NCBI RefSeq assembly: GCF_001420715.1
Contig: NZ_LJJC01000004.1
Span: 3,105,715 to 3,169,714, forward strand
Direction of reading: 5' to 3'
Length of the DNA: 64,000 nt
Source: Heyndrickxia shackletonii
GTDB lineage: Bacteria > Bacillota > Bacilli > Bacillales > Bacillaceae_C
Shown here: positions 18,280-28,743 of the stretch, one piece after another
Layout of the letters: the number at the start of each line of letters is the position of its first letter
Position numbering within the stretch: the first letter of the stretch is position 1
Made by a program: the position numbers and the translations under genes
Notes under the pieces: model-generated
Told to the model about the DNA's origin: nothing
Seen by the model: the letters and a program-made list of their open reading frames with translations, nothing else
Database searches by the model: none

Positions 18280-18936
18280 TTAAATGTCTTTACTTCTTAC
18301 CATCAATAATATGCCTGAATGAAAAGAAAAAGTACCGGAATCTTCAAGAAGTTCATTACTTATACAGAGAGTAGTGCCTTGTTTGACATTTTTATTCTTT
18401 AGAGGATATTTAAATCCAATTAAGTTGATGTTCTTAATTTCAGATGTTAAAGGAATAAAGGATATGTATTTTAAATCATTTATCTTTTGAAGCGAATATG
18501 TCCCTGGCAAATGTGCTGTTATCCGATTTTGGCAGTCAATTAGTTCAATTTCACAATTTGTATGTAAAATATCCTCGCGTATTAATAAAAAGGCATTCGC
18601 AAAATAATGATCAGCTCTTCCGCCTGTCGCTCCAAATATATTAATTTTTTGTGGTTTTTTTGTTATTGCCCATTGTAAGGCCAGTTCTAAATCCGTTTCA
18701 TCTTTTTCCGGAATATACTCCATGATTTTAACTGTCTTTTCTTTAATTTTTTCCCATTCTTCATCAGACACAGAATCAAAATCTCCAAATGCAAAATCAG
18801 GATTAATCCCATTTTTGATTAAATGATATACTCCATAATCTACACCTACCCAAATATTTCCTTCTCCTGTATATAAGCTTAAATTTGGAATATAAGAGGC
18901 AGGACCACCCGCTACGATATTAATGATCTTTTCCAT
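18280..18936 (-). CDS. thiN: Thiamine pyrophosphokinase
   Basis: Converts thiamine to thiamine diphosphate using ATP. The 218-aa protein begins INIVAGGPASYIPNL and contains FGDFDS (metal and ATP-binding), EKDETDLELAL and FGATGGRADH (substrate loop). It ends with the beta-sandwich C-terminal domain GTLCISNELLEDSGTFSF in near-family form. It follows rpe after a terminator-like hairpin, so it may depend on read-through or its own promoter. Confidence 0.94.
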   Translation of the reverse strand: MEKIINIVAGGPASYIPNLSLYTGEGNIWVGVDYGVYHLIKNGINPDFAFGDFDSVSDEEWEKIKEKTVKIMEYIPEKDETDLELALQWAITKKPQKINIFGATGGRADHYFANAFLLIREDILHTNCEIELIDCQNRITAHLPGTYSLQKINDLKYISFIPLTSEIKNINLIGFKYPLKNKNVKQGTTLCISNELLEDSGTFSFHSGILLMVRSKDI

Positions 18937-18961
18937 TTACGTCATCACCCAATTTTTTTAT

Positions 18962-18992
18962 GAAAAAAGCCAGCACAAGAGCTGACTTTTTT
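18962..18992 (-). terminator. Hairpin terminator downstream of rpe
   Basis: Minus-strand AGTCAGC pairs with GCTGGCT (one G-U) around a 6-nt loop, followed by six T. It begins immediately after the rpe stop codon. Confidence 0.7.
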
Positions 18993-19642
18993 CATTTGAA
19001 TTGTTTTATTGCTTCGATAGCTTGTCTTCTATTTTCTTGATTATAAATTGCAGATCCCGCAACCAATACATTTGCTCCCGCATCCACACATAGCTTAGCC
19101 GTTTTTGAATTTACACCGCCATCGACTTCTATTTCAATATTTAATCCATTCTTATCAGCTAATTCCTTCACCTTTTTAATTTTAGGCAAAACAGATGGAA
19201 TAAAGCTTTGTCCGCCAAATCCAGGATTCACGGTCATTAGTAATACTAAATCCACATCATTTATAATGTGCTCAATCATTTCTACTGGTGTCGCCGGATT
19301 TAAAACGACACCCGCTTTTACACCAAATGATTTGATATGTTGTATGGTGCGATGAAGATGCGGACAAGCTTCCACATGAACAGATATATAGTCAGCACCA
19401 GCTTTCGCAAATGCTTCAATATATTGATCCGGATTCTGTATCATTAAATGAACATCCAATGGAAGTTTTGTAATTGGACGAATTGCTTCCACAACGATAG
19501 GTCCTATCGTAATATTTGGAACGAAATGTCCATCCATTACATCAATATGAATGTAATCCGCACCACCGTTTTCAACATCGATAATTTCTTCAGCTAATTT
19601 TGAAAAGTCAGCGGATAATATAGATGGTGCAATTTTAAACAT
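18992..19642 (-). CDS. rpe: Ribulose-phosphate 3-epimerase
   Basis: Interconverts ribulose-5-phosphate and xylulose-5-phosphate in the pentose phosphate pathway. The 216-aa TIM barrel has the metal-site histidines in [14 protein letters not shown] and the signature [17 protein letters not shown]. The catalytic acid lies in EIEVDGGVN, and phosphate-binding VAGSAIY is near the end. It starts 1 bp after the rsgA stop, so the two are surely co-transcribed. Confidence 0.97.
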   Translation of the reverse strand: MFKIAPSILSADFSKLAEEIIDVENGGADYIHIDVMDGHFVPNITIGPIVVEAIRPITKLPLDVHLMIQNPDQYIEAFAKAGADYISVHVEACPHLHRTIQHIKSFGVKAGVVLNPATPVEMIEHIINDVDLVLLMTVNPGFGGQSFIPSVLPKIKKVKELADKNGLNIEIEVDGGVNSKTAKLCVDAGANVLVAGSAIYNQENRRQAIEAIKQFK

Positions 19643-19643
19643 T

Positions 19644-20531
19644 TTAATACCTCGGCTTTCTGTCTTTAATTTCTTGTAAAAATTGCAAATAATGCTGATA
19701 ACGATATTCCGGTATTTCCTTCTCCTCTACCGCAGCTTTTATCGCACATTTAGGCTCATTAAGATGGAGACACCCGCGAAATTTACACTCAGACTTGCGA
19801 CTTTCCATTTCAGGGAAACAATTGCCCAAATACTCGGCCTCAAGTTCATCAAAATCAAGGGAGCTAAATCCTGGAGTATCCGCGACAAGACCTTTCCCAT
19901 TCGCAATTTCTATTAATTCAACATGCCTCGTTGTATGTCTCCCACGCCCTAGATGTGTAGATATATCATCCGTTTTTATGGACAAATTTGGATTAAGAGC
20001 ATTTAACAGGGAGGATTTTCCAACACCTGATTGACCGGCAAAAACACTTGTTTTGCCTTTTAATTTTTCAAGGATTATATCTACCCCTTCATTCCTTTTC
20101 GAAGAAGTGAGAAAAACTTCGTATCCAATAGACCTATAGTCGCTTGCATAAGATTCGATTAATTCTATTTCATTATTCTGCAAAAGATCCATTTTAGTAA
20201 CACAAATAATAGGTGTTATTTCATTTGCCTCCACCAACACTAAAAAGCGGTCTAATAAGGCTGTACTGAAATCCGGCTCTTTAGCGGAAAACAATAAAAT
20301 TGCTTGATCCACATTGGATATTGGCGGACGTATCAGCTCATTTTCTCTTGGTAATATTTCCATTATATATCCTTCGCGGTCATTTTCCGCTTGATATTCT
20401 ACATAGTCACCAACTAAAGGGGTTATTTTATTTTTCCGAAAAACTCCTCTGCCGCGACATTGAATCAAATTTCCATCGTTAAGGACATAATAAAATCCAC
20501 TTAATGCTTTTATGATTTTTCCCTTTGGCAT
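19644..20531 (-). CDS. rsgA: Ribosome small-subunit biogenesis GTPase RsgA
   Basis: Late 30S assembly factor. The 295-aa protein has an N-terminal OB fold, then a circularly permuted GTPase with G4 TKMD (residues 112-115) ahead of G1 GQSGVGKS (166-173) and G3 DTPGF. Its C-terminal zinc knuckle is [14 protein letters not shown]. Located between prkC/prpC and rpe. In B. subtilis this protein (CpgA) is a substrate of the neighbouring kinase PrkC, so linkage may be functional. Confidence 0.96.
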   Translation of the reverse strand: MPKGKIIKALSGFYYVLNDGNLIQCRGRGVFRKNKITPLVGDYVEYQAENDREGYIMEILPRENELIRPPISNVDQAILLFSAKEPDFSTALLDRFLVLVEANEITPIICVTKMDLLQNNEIELIESYASDYRSIGYEVFLTSSKRNEGVDIILEKLKGKTSVFAGQSGVGKSSLLNALNPNLSIKTDDISTHLGRGRHTTRHVELIEIANGKGLVADTPGFSSLDFDELEAEYLGNCFPEMESRKSECKFRGCLHLNEPKCAIKAAVEEKEIPEYRYQHYLQFLQEIKDRKPRY

Positions 20532-20551
20532 TGCATCACTCCTATCTTATT

Positions 20552-20632
20552 TACATCTAGTTACAAGGTCTATCGGCTAGTGGATTTCCCTCTCTCCTCC
20601 CTGTGGCGGGTAAAATACAACATGTGAACTAC
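20552..20632 (+). repeat. Dispersed intergenic repeat, degenerate copy C
   Basis: ACATCTAGTTACAAGGTCTATCGGCTAG... TGTGAACTACTTC matches the left half of the full repeats at 7515 and 29974 and then stops. It fills almost the entire rsgA-prkC gap and ends next to the prkC stop codon. Confidence 0.55.
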
Positions 20633-20633
20633 T

Positions 20634-22631
20634 TCAGTCTCCAGGATATGGAACCACATCCTCCAAGATTACCCCTTTATCACCCATTATTCTGTAAGTA
20701 GCTTGTTTACCCTTTTCTATCTTAAATTCAAGCCGCTTTTTAGTGTCTTCTGTAATATTAATGGTTTCAACGGGTTGTAACATAGTATGATCTGCATCAT
20801 CTATATAAATTTGCACCTTCTGAGGCTTGCCATCCTCTGACGGATCATATGGGATGTCAATTTCTTTTTCTACTGTTTTCGGAGGTATCGCTTTTGGTCC
20901 TTTTGAAATAACAACTTTGACTTTATCCCCTTTTACCAGCTCTGTTCCAGCGTCAGGAGACTGACTTATAACTGTACCTTCAGGAGCAGTATCGGAATAG
21001 TCCCGTTTTGACATATCGATAATTAAACCTGTTTCATCCGCATAATCCTTTAAGCTTTTTTCGTTATAATCGGTTAAATCCTTCAAAGTGATTTTTTCCT
21101 GACCTTTGCTAACAGTAAAAGTAATAACAGTATCCCCAGGGATTACTTCTGAATCAGGAGATTGGTCTTGGTCAATAATGGTTCCTACTGCACTATCATC
21201 GTATACTTCATTTTTAATAATATTTTTAAAGCCTTGAGCATCCAATAATTGGTAAACAGTATCATATTGTTGCCCTTTATAATCTGATATAGTGTATTTT
21301 TCTTTACCAGTACTAATGTAAAGATTTATCGTCGTACCTTCCTTTACAGACTCTCCCGACTTTGGATCTGTTTTAATAATATGATCCTCAGCAATATCTT
21401 CACTTGAAGATTTTAGCGTTTTTCCAATCTCAAAGCCCTTATCTTTTAAAATCGAAATTGCATCTTCAATCGATTTGTTTGAAACATCCGGGACATTTAT
21501 TTCTTTAGGTCCAAGAATACCCGGTAAATAGGCAAAAACCAAGCCGGCAAATATAAGCAGTAAAACAACAATAGAACCGATAATCCAAGGCCATTTTTTT
21601 CTTTTCTTTTTTTGCTTTTTATTCTTTCCTTTTTTCTTACTATTAGATGAATCATTTTCGTCATCACTAAGTTGATTTTCATTATTCTTCCCAAGAATCA
21701 CTGTTTTTTCTTCTGTCCGATTAGAAACAGAATTTAAGTCGGTAATTACTGGAATCACTTTCGTTGCATCATCGTCTTCAGGGATAGTGAATTTAGGTTC
21801 GTTTATTCGTTCCGGATTTAAAGCAGTTCGAATATCTTCTTCCATTTCCTCTACATTTTTGTAGCGATGAAACGGATCCTTTGCAGTAGCCTTTAGAATA
21901 ATATTTTCGACACTTTGCGGAATGGCTGAATTCCACCTGCGCGGAGAAGGTGTTTCTGATTGCAAATGTTTTAATGCAATGGAAACGGCAGATTCACCTG
22001 AAAATGGTAATCTACCTGTTAAGAGTTCGAACATTACAATTCCAAGGGAATAGATATCAGACTTTCTAGTTGCCATACCTCCTCTTGCTTGTTCAGGAGA
22101 TAAATAATGTACGGAACCTAGAACAGAATTTGTTTGGGTTATGGCAGTTGCAGATAGCGCCATCGCTATGCCAAAGTCTGTAATCTTTACAACTCCACTA
22201 TGGTCAATCAAGATATTTTGCGGTTTAATATCACGATGAATAATATGATGCTGGTGTGCATGTGATATTGCGGATGTTAACTGTTGCATAATATCTAATG
22301 CCTTATCTACTGATATTGGATAATATTGCTGTATGTATTGCTTTAATGTCATGCCATCAACAAATTCCATAACAATATAATAAATATCGTCTTCTTCTCC
22401 AATATCATATATATTAACAATATTTGGATGAGCCAAACTTGTAGCAGATTGTGCCTCTCTTTGAAAACGATGTATAAATTCCTGTTCATTTGCAAAATCT
22501 AAACGTAATATTTTTATTGCAACGTCACGGTCAAGTATCATGTCGTGTGCTAAATAAACATTCGCCATACCTCCGCCGCCAATCATATCCATGATTTTAT
22601 AGCGGTCGTTAATTCGTTTACCGATTAACAT
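20634..22631 (-). CDS. prkC: Serine/threonine protein kinase PrkC with PASTA domains
   Basis: Membrane Hanks-type kinase that senses muropeptides and, in B. subtilis, triggers germination and stationary-phase responses. The cytoplasmic kinase domain occupies residues 10-270: glycine loop IGGGGMANVY, Lys40, HRDIKPQN (132-139) and DFG (152-154). A lysine-rich linker leads to one transmembrane helix (around 345-370), then three extracellular PASTA repeats and a short C-terminal domain. At 665 aa it is full length. It overlaps prpC by 7 bp, pairing kinase and phosphatase. Confidence 0.96.
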   Translation of the reverse strand: MLIGKRINDRYKIMDMIGGGGMANVYLAHDMILDRDVAIKILRLDFANEQEFIHRFQREAQSATSLAHPNIVNIYDIGEEDDIYYIVMEFVDGMTLKQYIQQYYPISVDKALDIMQQLTSAISHAHQHHIIHRDIKPQNILIDHSGVVKITDFGIAMALSATAITQTNSVLGSVHYLSPEQARGGMATRKSDIYSLGIVMFELLTGRLPFSGESAVSIALKHLQSETPSPRRWNSAIPQSVENIILKATAKDPFHRYKNVEEMEEDIRTALNPERINEPKFTIPEDDDATKVIPVITDLNSVSNRTEEKTVILGKNNENQLSDDENDSSNSKKKGKNKKQKKKRKKWPWIIGSIVVLLLIFAGLVFAYLPGILGPKEINVPDVSNKSIEDAISILKDKGFEIGKTLKSSSEDIAEDHIIKTDPKSGESVKEGTTINLYISTGKEKYTISDYKGQQYDTVYQLLDAQGFKNIIKNEVYDDSAVGTIIDQDQSPDSEVIPGDTVITFTVSKGQEKITLKDLTDYNEKSLKDYADETGLIIDMSKRDYSDTAPEGTVISQSPDAGTELVKGDKVKVVISKGPKAIPPKTVEKEIDIPYDPSEDGKPQKVQIYIDDADHTMLQPVETINITEDTKKRLEFKIEKGKQATYRIMGDKGVILEDVVPYPGD

Positions 22632-23395
22632 TTATTACACCCGCTTTCATCGGGTAAGGGGAAATCAAGGAGAACGATTGTAATATTATCCTCACCACCG
22701 TTTTCGTTTGCTAAATCAATCATAGTTTGTGCTTTCTCTTCCATGGTCAGGCCATCCTTACATATCATTTCTTTTATTTCCGTATCTGTTAATTTATCAT
22801 ATAATCCATCGGAACATAGCAACAAACAATCACCATTATCCACAAGGATTGTTTTTATGTCGACCTCAACTATTTCCTCGGTCCCTAAGGCCTTTAGTAT
22901 CAAATTTTTCCTTGGATGATGCTGAGCATCTTCCTTTGATATCTGGCCGGTTTTTACCAAAGCATTTACAAGTGTATGGTCTTCTGTCAATTGCTGAAAA
23001 CCATTTTCATTCAAAAGATAACCGCGGCTATCCCCAATATTCGCTATCGTAATAAAATCATTAGTGCAAACAGCCGCAACGAGAGTTGTACCCATCCCAT
23101 CCAAATTACTATCTGTCCTTGAATGCTCATATAATTTAATATTCACATCTGCTATTGTATCCCGTAACCATTTTTCTGCAATAGCCGCGTCGATTCCACC
23201 CACTGGAAATGACTTCTCCCAGTACTCTTTTAAAACATTAACCGCCATTTCACTGGCAATGTCTCCGGCATTGTGACCACCCATCCCATCCGCAACTATA
23301 GCAAGATAGATTCCAGACTTATTCGTTAAAATCTCACCATTATCCTCATTATTTAGACGAACCTTCCCTGTATCTGTTTTTACTACATATCCCAT
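22625..23395 (-). CDS. prpC: PP2C-type protein phosphatase PrpC
   Basis: Metal-dependent Ser/Thr phosphatase that reverses PrkC phosphorylation. The 256-aa PP2C fold has VADGMGGHNAGDIASE, NIGDSRGYL, LCSDGLYDKL and GEDNITIVLLDF with the metal-binding aspartates. The ATG at 23395 (MGYVVKTDTG) is 7 nt after GGGGTGA; an upstream ATG at 23419 lies before that ribosome site. It overlaps prkC. In B. subtilis rlmN lies just upstream; here only 152 bp separate prpC from rsmB. Confidence 0.96.
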   Translation of the reverse strand: MGYVVKTDTGKVRLNNEDNGEILTNKSGIYLAIVADGMGGHNAGDIASEMAVNVLKEYWEKSFPVGGIDAAIAEKWLRDTIADVNIKLYEHSRTDSNLDGMGTTLVAAVCTNDFITIANIGDSRGYLLNENGFQQLTEDHTLVNALVKTGQISKEDAQHHPRKNLILKALGTEEIVEVDIKTILVDNGDCLLLCSDGLYDKLTDTEIKEMICKDGLTMEEKAQTMIDLANENGGEDNITIVLLDFPLPDESGCNKC

Positions 23396-23547
23396 AATCC
23401 AGTCACCCCGTTCCTTCATTATTGCTCATTTCAAGGGACACTCGCTTATATTCCCAGAATACTTGCTTTACTTTTACGACTTAAGTAGTTATTTTTCCTG
23501 CTATACTTTATGAAATATCCTACTAAAGTGCTGTATATCGACAAAAA

Positions 23548-24873
23548 TTATTTCTTTTTAAAGCATGCAATAAAGAATCCGTCACTTCCAAAATCTTGTG
23601 GAAAGATTTGCAAGCGGTAATGTTGAACAAAAGGTTCAATAGTGGAAGGGACTTTAATTGAATATGCTTCAAAATCAGGGAAACGGTCTAGAAAATATTG
23701 TACAGTACCTTCGTTTTCTTCTTTATCCACCGTACAAGTACTATAAGTAAGGATTCCTCCCGACTTAACCATTTCTGCTGCTTCCGCTAAAATTGAATGC
23801 TGAATGGTTTGTAATGCCTCAATATCTTGTAATGACTTTACATACTTTATATCGGGTTTTCTTCTTAAAACACCTAATCCAGAACAAGGTGCATCGACAA
23901 GTACACGGTCAAAACTGTTTTTTGGATAATGCTCACCAATTTTCCGACTATCCATGGCAATTGTCTCAATATTATGTAAACCTAGTCGTTCGGCATTCTC
24001 CTTTATTAGCTTGACCTTATGCTCATGTAGGTCATGTGCAATGACTTTACCTGTTCCATTTAATTTTTCAGCTATATGCGTGGTTTTTCCGCCAGGAGCT
24101 GCACAACAATCAAGTATTAACTGATTGGGTTCGATTTCCATTACATTGGCAACGATCATAGAGCTTTCGTCCTGAATGGTAATGAGTCCTTTTTTATAAC
24201 AATCAGAATGGACTAGATTTCCTTTTAAAGATTGGATAGCTTCACTTAATATTGGGCTTTCTTGTACGATGAAACCTTCATTTTCTAGTAGAGTGATTAC
24301 TTCCTCTCGGGAGCTTCTTGTTAAATTTACCCTTGCAGTTTGTAATGGTGCTATAAGATTTGTTTCGCACATTTTTTTCGTTTTATCAAATCCGAATTGT
24401 TCTGTCCACCTTTGAACTAGCCACTTAGGGTGACTGGTTTCGATGGAAAGTCTTTCAACAGGATCCTTAATATTATCTAAGGACGGTACCCCTTTTCGCT
24501 GAATAGCCCTTAAAACTCCGTTAACCATTCCTGAAATTCCTCGATGACTACGTCTTTTTGCAATTTCAACCGCTTCAAAAAGGATCGCACGATCAGGAAT
24601 TTTATCTAAATACAGCATTTGATAAAGTGACAATCTTAGAAGATTTAACACCCAATTCTCTACCTTTTTTTGCAAAAATGGCTTTAAATAATAATCTAAT
24701 GTTAATTTCCTTTGCAAGGTGCCATAGGTTAATTCCGTAAGCAGACGTACGTCCGGGCCAGTAATATGATTTTTTTCAATTACTTGGTTTAATAATAAAT
24801 TGCTGTAGGATTGATGTTTTTCTATAGCCTCAAGTATATCAAGTGCAGCTTCTCTTACATTTTTTTTTGGCAT
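23548..24873 (-). CDS. rsmB: 16S rRNA (cytosine-967-C5)-methyltransferase RsmB
   Basis: Methylates C967 of 16S rRNA (E. coli numbering). The 441-aa protein has an N-terminal NusB-like RNA-binding domain (to about residue 140) and a Rossmann methyltransferase domain. The latter has LDCCAAPGGKTTHIAE (SAM site), VDAPCSGLGVLRRKPD and the catalytic YSTCTVDKEENEG. The ATG is 1 bp after the fmt stop and follows AGGAGATTAAT, so priA-def-fmt-rsmB form one operon. Confidence 0.96.
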   Translation of the reverse strand: MPKKNVREAALDILEAIEKHQSYSNLLLNQVIEKNHITGPDVRLLTELTYGTLQRKLTLDYYLKPFLQKKVENWVLNLLRLSLYQMLYLDKIPDRAILFEAVEIAKRRSHRGISGMVNGVLRAIQRKGVPSLDNIKDPVERLSIETSHPKWLVQRWTEQFGFDKTKKMCETNLIAPLQTARVNLTRSSREEVITLLENEGFIVQESPILSEAIQSLKGNLVHSDCYKKGLITIQDESSMIVANVMEIEPNQLILDCCAAPGGKTTHIAEKLNGTGKVIAHDLHEHKVKLIKENAERLGLHNIETIAMDSRKIGEHYPKNSFDRVLVDAPCSGLGVLRRKPDIKYVKSLQDIEALQTIQHSILAEAAEMVKSGGILTYSTCTVDKEENEGTVQYFLDRFPDFEAYSIKVPSTIEPFVQHYRLQIFPQDFGSDGFFIACFKKK

Positions 24874-24874
24874 A

Positions 24875-25819
24875 TTAATCTCCTAAAATTTTACCTTCTA
24901 AGGTATCCTTGTCTACTCCATTTAGAAATTGAACAGCCGGCATTTTCTTTTTTCCGGATGGCTGAAGCTCTGTTATTTTGATGGCCGTACTATTTCCTGT
25001 ACTGACGACTATACCATCTTTAAGAATATCAACAATGGTTCCAGGATGACATGTTTCTTTCATCGAAACCTTTTCACCCCACCAAATCTTCAGTACTTCA
25101 CCATCTAACAAAGTGTATGCTACTGGCCAAGGATGAAGTCCACGAATATGATTGTATATTTCTTCACCATTACGAGACCAATCAATTTTCTCTTGTTCCC
25201 TTTTTATATTAGAAGCAAATGTTGCCAATGCCTCATCCTGTTTAATAGGGTGAATTTCTCTTTTTAAGAGTCTAGGCAAAGTTTCAGATAATAATACTGC
25301 ACCAGCTTTACTTAACTTTTCATGTAAACTGCCTACATTATCATTGTCGGTAATTGGAACTTCTACTTGGCTGATAATATCCCCGGCATCTAATTTTTCC
25401 ACCATATACATAATGGTTATTCCCGTTTTCTCTTTTCCTTGTAAAATCGCATAATGAATCGGGGCACCACCACGGAGCTCAGGTAATAGCGATGCATGGA
25501 CATTGATACAACCAAATTCCGGTGCGTCCAGTAACTTTTTAGGCAGAATTTGACCAAATGCCGCGGTGACTATTAAATCAGGCTTTAAGGCTAGTATTTT
25601 TTCAAGCTCTTCAGGGTCTTTTATTTTTTCCGGTTGGTAGACAGGAATATTATGTTTTAGCGCAGCAACTTTTACCGGTGGTGGTGTTAAAACACGCTTT
25701 CTGCCAACAGGACGATCAGGCTGAGTCACAACAGCTGTAACATCGTATCCATCACTTACTAATCTATCGAGAACAGGAACCGAAAAATCAGGAGTTCCCA
25801 TAAAAATAATTTTTGTCAT
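24875..25819 (-). CDS. fmt: Methionyl-tRNA formyltransferase
   Basis: Formylates initiator Met-tRNA with 10-formyl-tetrahydrofolate. At 314 aa it contains the folate/catalytic block [21 protein letters not shown] and [13 protein letters not shown], with the C-terminal tRNA-binding domain after residue 205. It overlaps def by 4 bp (ATGA-type), giving the classic def-fmt pair that adds and later removes the formyl group. Confidence 0.97.
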   Translation of the reverse strand: MTKIIFMGTPDFSVPVLDRLVSDGYDVTAVVTQPDRPVGRKRVLTPPPVKVAALKHNIPVYQPEKIKDPEELEKILALKPDLIVTAAFGQILPKKLLDAPEFGCINVHASLLPELRGGAPIHYAILQGKEKTGITIMYMVEKLDAGDIISQVEVPITDNDNVGSLHEKLSKAGAVLLSETLPRLLKREIHPIKQDEALATFASNIKREQEKIDWSRNGEEIYNHIRGLHPWPVAYTLLDGEVLKIWWGEKVSMKETCHPGTIVDILKDGIVVSTGNSTAIKITELQPSGKKKMPAVQFLNGVDKDTLEGKILGD

Positions 25820-26301
25820 TCGTTTTCCATCTCCTCTAGCTCTTCCTCACTTACATATTTTAAAACCTTAGATGTAAACAGAATTCCATGTAAATGATCT
25901 ATTTCATGCTGAATTGCTCGTGCAAGAAACTCTTCTGCTTCTATAACAAATGTCCTGCCCTTTACATCCTGAGCTTGGACTTTTACATAAAACGGTCGTG
26001 AAACGGTACCAAATAAACCAGGGAAGCTTAAACAACCTTCTACATCTGTTTGTTCACCGCTTGTTTCTAAAATGACAGGATTAATCAAATCAATTCTACC
26101 TAATTCATCGCCAACATCAACAACAGCGATTTGCAGATCAATACCGATTTGCGGGGCAGCTAACCCAACGCCGTCAGCTTCCAGCATCGTTTCGTACATA
26201 TTTTTCACTAAAGTTTTCAATTTACGGTCAAATTGTGTAACCGATTTGCATTCCTTTTCAAGAATTTCTGCAGGATGCTTTACAATTTGGAGTATTGCCA
26301 T
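25816..26301 (-). CDS. def: Peptide deformylase
   Basis: Metalloenzyme that removes the formyl group from nascent proteins. The 161-aa sequence has all three motifs: [18 protein letters not shown] (metal cysteine) and QHEIDHLHG (two metal histidines and the catalytic glutamate). This is the short type-1-like form. It overlaps fmt and is 36 bp after priA. Confidence 0.97.
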   Translation of the reverse strand: MAILQIVKHPAEILEKECKSVTQFDRKLKTLVKNMYETMLEADGVGLAAPQIGIDLQIAVVDVGDELGRIDLINPVILETSGEQTDVEGCLSFPGLFGTVSRPFYVKVQAQDVKGRTFVIEAEEFLARAIQHEIDHLHGILFTSKVLKYVSEEELEEMENE

Positions 26302-26337
26302 TAGATGTTTCCTCTTTTCAAAAATTATCTATACTTT

Positions 26338-28743
26338 TTACATCATCATATAAGGATTGACATCAATCGAGATTGTTAGTCCTTCTGATTGCTTTGACGT
26401 TCCGAAATGCTCGAGTACCAAACGCAGATTTTTGGCTAAGTCTGGTTCCCGCTTGTATTTTATCAGACATTGATAACGATATCTATTATTTATTCTAGGG
26501 ATAGGAGATGTTACAGGACCTAGAATCACGGAATCCTCCGATATTTTCGAGCGAATGAATTTCGTTATTTTTTCCGTTGTAGATACAACTTTCATTAACT
26601 CTTCGTGGCTTACTGTTATCAATGCTAAATAATAGAATGGCGGATATGATCCGATTTTACGCATGATCATTTCTTGTTTATAAAAGCGGTTATAGTCTTG
26701 GGTGCCCGCAAGTTCAATACTGTAATGTTCCGGTGTATATGTTTGTATAACTACTTCACCTTCAAGTTCATGCCTTCCCGCTCTACCACTTACTTGAGTT
26801 AACAGCTGGAATGTTTTTTCAGATGATCGGAAATCAGGTAAATGCAGCATTGTATCTGCACTTAATACACCTACTAGGGTGATATTCGGAAAATCTAACC
26901 CCTTCGCAATCATTTGTGTCCCTAATAATATATCTGCTTTTCCTTCTTGAAATTGCTGCAGTAATTTCTCATGAGCACCTTTCCTGCTTGTCGTATCTAC
27001 ATCCATGCGGATCACTCTAGCTTCAGGCAGCAGTTTGCCGATTTCTTCTTCTACTTTTTGAGTTCCAGTTCCAAAATAGCGGATATGCTCGCTATTGCAT
27101 TCAGGGCATGTTGTTGGCACCAAATCCTCATAACCACAATAATGACATTTCATTTGGTTTGAATGGCGATGATATGTTAATGAAATGTCGCAATGCGGAC
27201 ACTGGATTACAAAGCCGCAATCCCTGCACATGACGAAAGAAGAATACCCGCGCTTATTTAAAAATAGAACAGTTTGTTGTTTTTTCTCGAGACGATCTTG
27301 CAGCTTAGAAAATAATTCCCGAGAGAAAATGGAGCGATTCCCCTCGCGCAGTTCTTCTCTCATGTCAACTATTGAAACATTAGGCAATTCCTTATTATTC
27401 ATCCTTCTATTCATTGTAAGAAGTGTGTATACACCTTTTTGTGCTCTTGCAAAGGATTCTAGAGAAGGAGTTGCACTTCCGAGAATGACTGGACATTTAT
27501 GATAATTCCCGCGAAAAATAGCTACATCTCTTGCGTGGTAACGCGGATTCTCTTCCTGTTTGTAGCTTGTTTCATGTTCTTCATCAATGATGATAATTCC
27601 TAGGTTTTCAAATGGAGCAAAAATAGCCGATCTCGCTCCGACAACGACTTTTACTTCTTTCCTTTGGATTTTTCTCCATTCGTCGTAATGTTCACCAACG
27701 GATAATCCACTGTGAAGAACCGCTACGTCATCCCCAAACCGACCTTTAAAACGGTGAACCATTTGTGGGGTTAAGGAGATTTCAGGCACCAGAACAATCG
27801 CCTCTTTTCCGTTGTCTAACACTCTTTGAATGGATTGCAAGTATACTTCCGTTTTTCCGCTGCCCGTAACTCCATATAAAAGAAACGTTTCATGCTTTTT
27901 TTCTTCAATAGTATGCATAATCGGATCAATAGCTTTTTGTTGTTCTTCCGTTAGCTTCAGAGCTTCTGTTCGTTTAAATACTCTATTTTCATACGGATCC
28001 CGATAAACTTCTTCTTGTTTTTCCATTAAGTAACCTTTTTGGACTAAAGGACGAACAGAAGCAAGAGTCGCACCTGTTGCCTCCGTTATTTCATTTATCG
28101 TTAATTTGTCTTTGCCAATCTTTATGAAACACTCTAATATACTTTTTTGTTTAATGGCATTATTTGGGTAACTTAAAAGAATATTTTCTAACTCCTCTCT
28201 TGATAGCAGGAGATGAAAGATGCGAATCATTTTTTTATTTCCTTTGCTCTTTACAACATAACGAACTTCAACATTGCCCTTCTTTACTTCCTTTTGCAAA
28301 AACGGCAGTGCTTTTCTTTCTTCCGCTTCTTCCCACATTATTTCGTCTTTTTGTCCAAATATTTTTTGCAGATTTGGATCATGCGTGTTTGAGACAAGAT
28401 GAAGTATTTTTTTATATTTTGCTTTCATCGCTGATGGGAGCATTGCTTGATACGCGGAAACCTTCAAGCATAATGTGCTCTCTGTTAACCAATGTCCTAA
28501 CTGCAATAATTCCTTATTTAATACAGGAGTAAGATCCAGCGGTTCAATGATTTCTTTTAATTTATTTATATCGGAATGATCCCGAATATCTAAAACAAAT
28601 CCTTGAATCGAACGCGGGCCAAACGGGACAGAAACTCTTGTACCAGCATAAATCCTATCCTTCCACTCTTCGGGAATGAGATAATCATAAGTTTTATCCG
28701 TACGCATTGTTGGAACATCAACAATTACGCTAGCTATTTGCAT
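26338..28743 (-). CDS. priA: Primosomal replication restart helicase PriA
   Basis: Loads the replisome at repaired forks. The 801-aa protein has an N-terminal DNA-binding domain, Walker A GVTGSGKT, DEEH motif II, ILGSATPS, and the eight-cysteine zinc-binding insertion (CRDCGFVIQCPHC ... CHYCGY ... CPEC). Helicase motifs GTQMIAKGLDFP and QVSGRAGR follow. It overlaps coaBC by 14 bp and leads into def-fmt-rsmB. Confidence 0.97.
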   Translation of the reverse strand: MQIASVIVDVPTMRTDKTYDYLIPEEWKDRIYAGTRVSVPFGPRSIQGFVLDIRDHSDINKLKEIIEPLDLTPVLNKELLQLGHWLTESTLCLKVSAYQAMLPSAMKAKYKKILHLVSNTHDPNLQKIFGQKDEIMWEEAEERKALPFLQKEVKKGNVEVRYVVKSKGNKKMIRIFHLLLSREELENILLSYPNNAIKQKSILECFIKIGKDKLTINEITEATGATLASVRPLVQKGYLMEKQEEVYRDPYENRVFKRTEALKLTEEQQKAIDPIMHTIEEKKHETFLLYGVTGSGKTEVYLQSIQRVLDNGKEAIVLVPEISLTPQMVHRFKGRFGDDVAVLHSGLSVGEHYDEWRKIQRKEVKVVVGARSAIFAPFENLGIIIIDEEHETSYKQEENPRYHARDVAIFRGNYHKCPVILGSATPSLESFARAQKGVYTLLTMNRRMNNKELPNVSIVDMREELREGNRSIFSRELFSKLQDRLEKKQQTVLFLNKRGYSSFVMCRDCGFVIQCPHCDISLTYHRHSNQMKCHYCGYEDLVPTTCPECNSEHIRYFGTGTQKVEEEIGKLLPEARVIRMDVDTTSRKGAHEKLLQQFQEGKADILLGTQMIAKGLDFPNITLVGVLSADTMLHLPDFRSSEKTFQLLTQVSGRAGRHELEGEVVIQTYTPEHYSIELAGTQDYNRFYKQEMIMRKIGSYPPFYYLALITVSHEELMKVVSTTEKITKFIRSKISEDSVILGPVTSPIPRINNRYRYQCLIKYKREPDLAKNLRLVLEHFGTSKQSEGLTISIDVNPYMMM

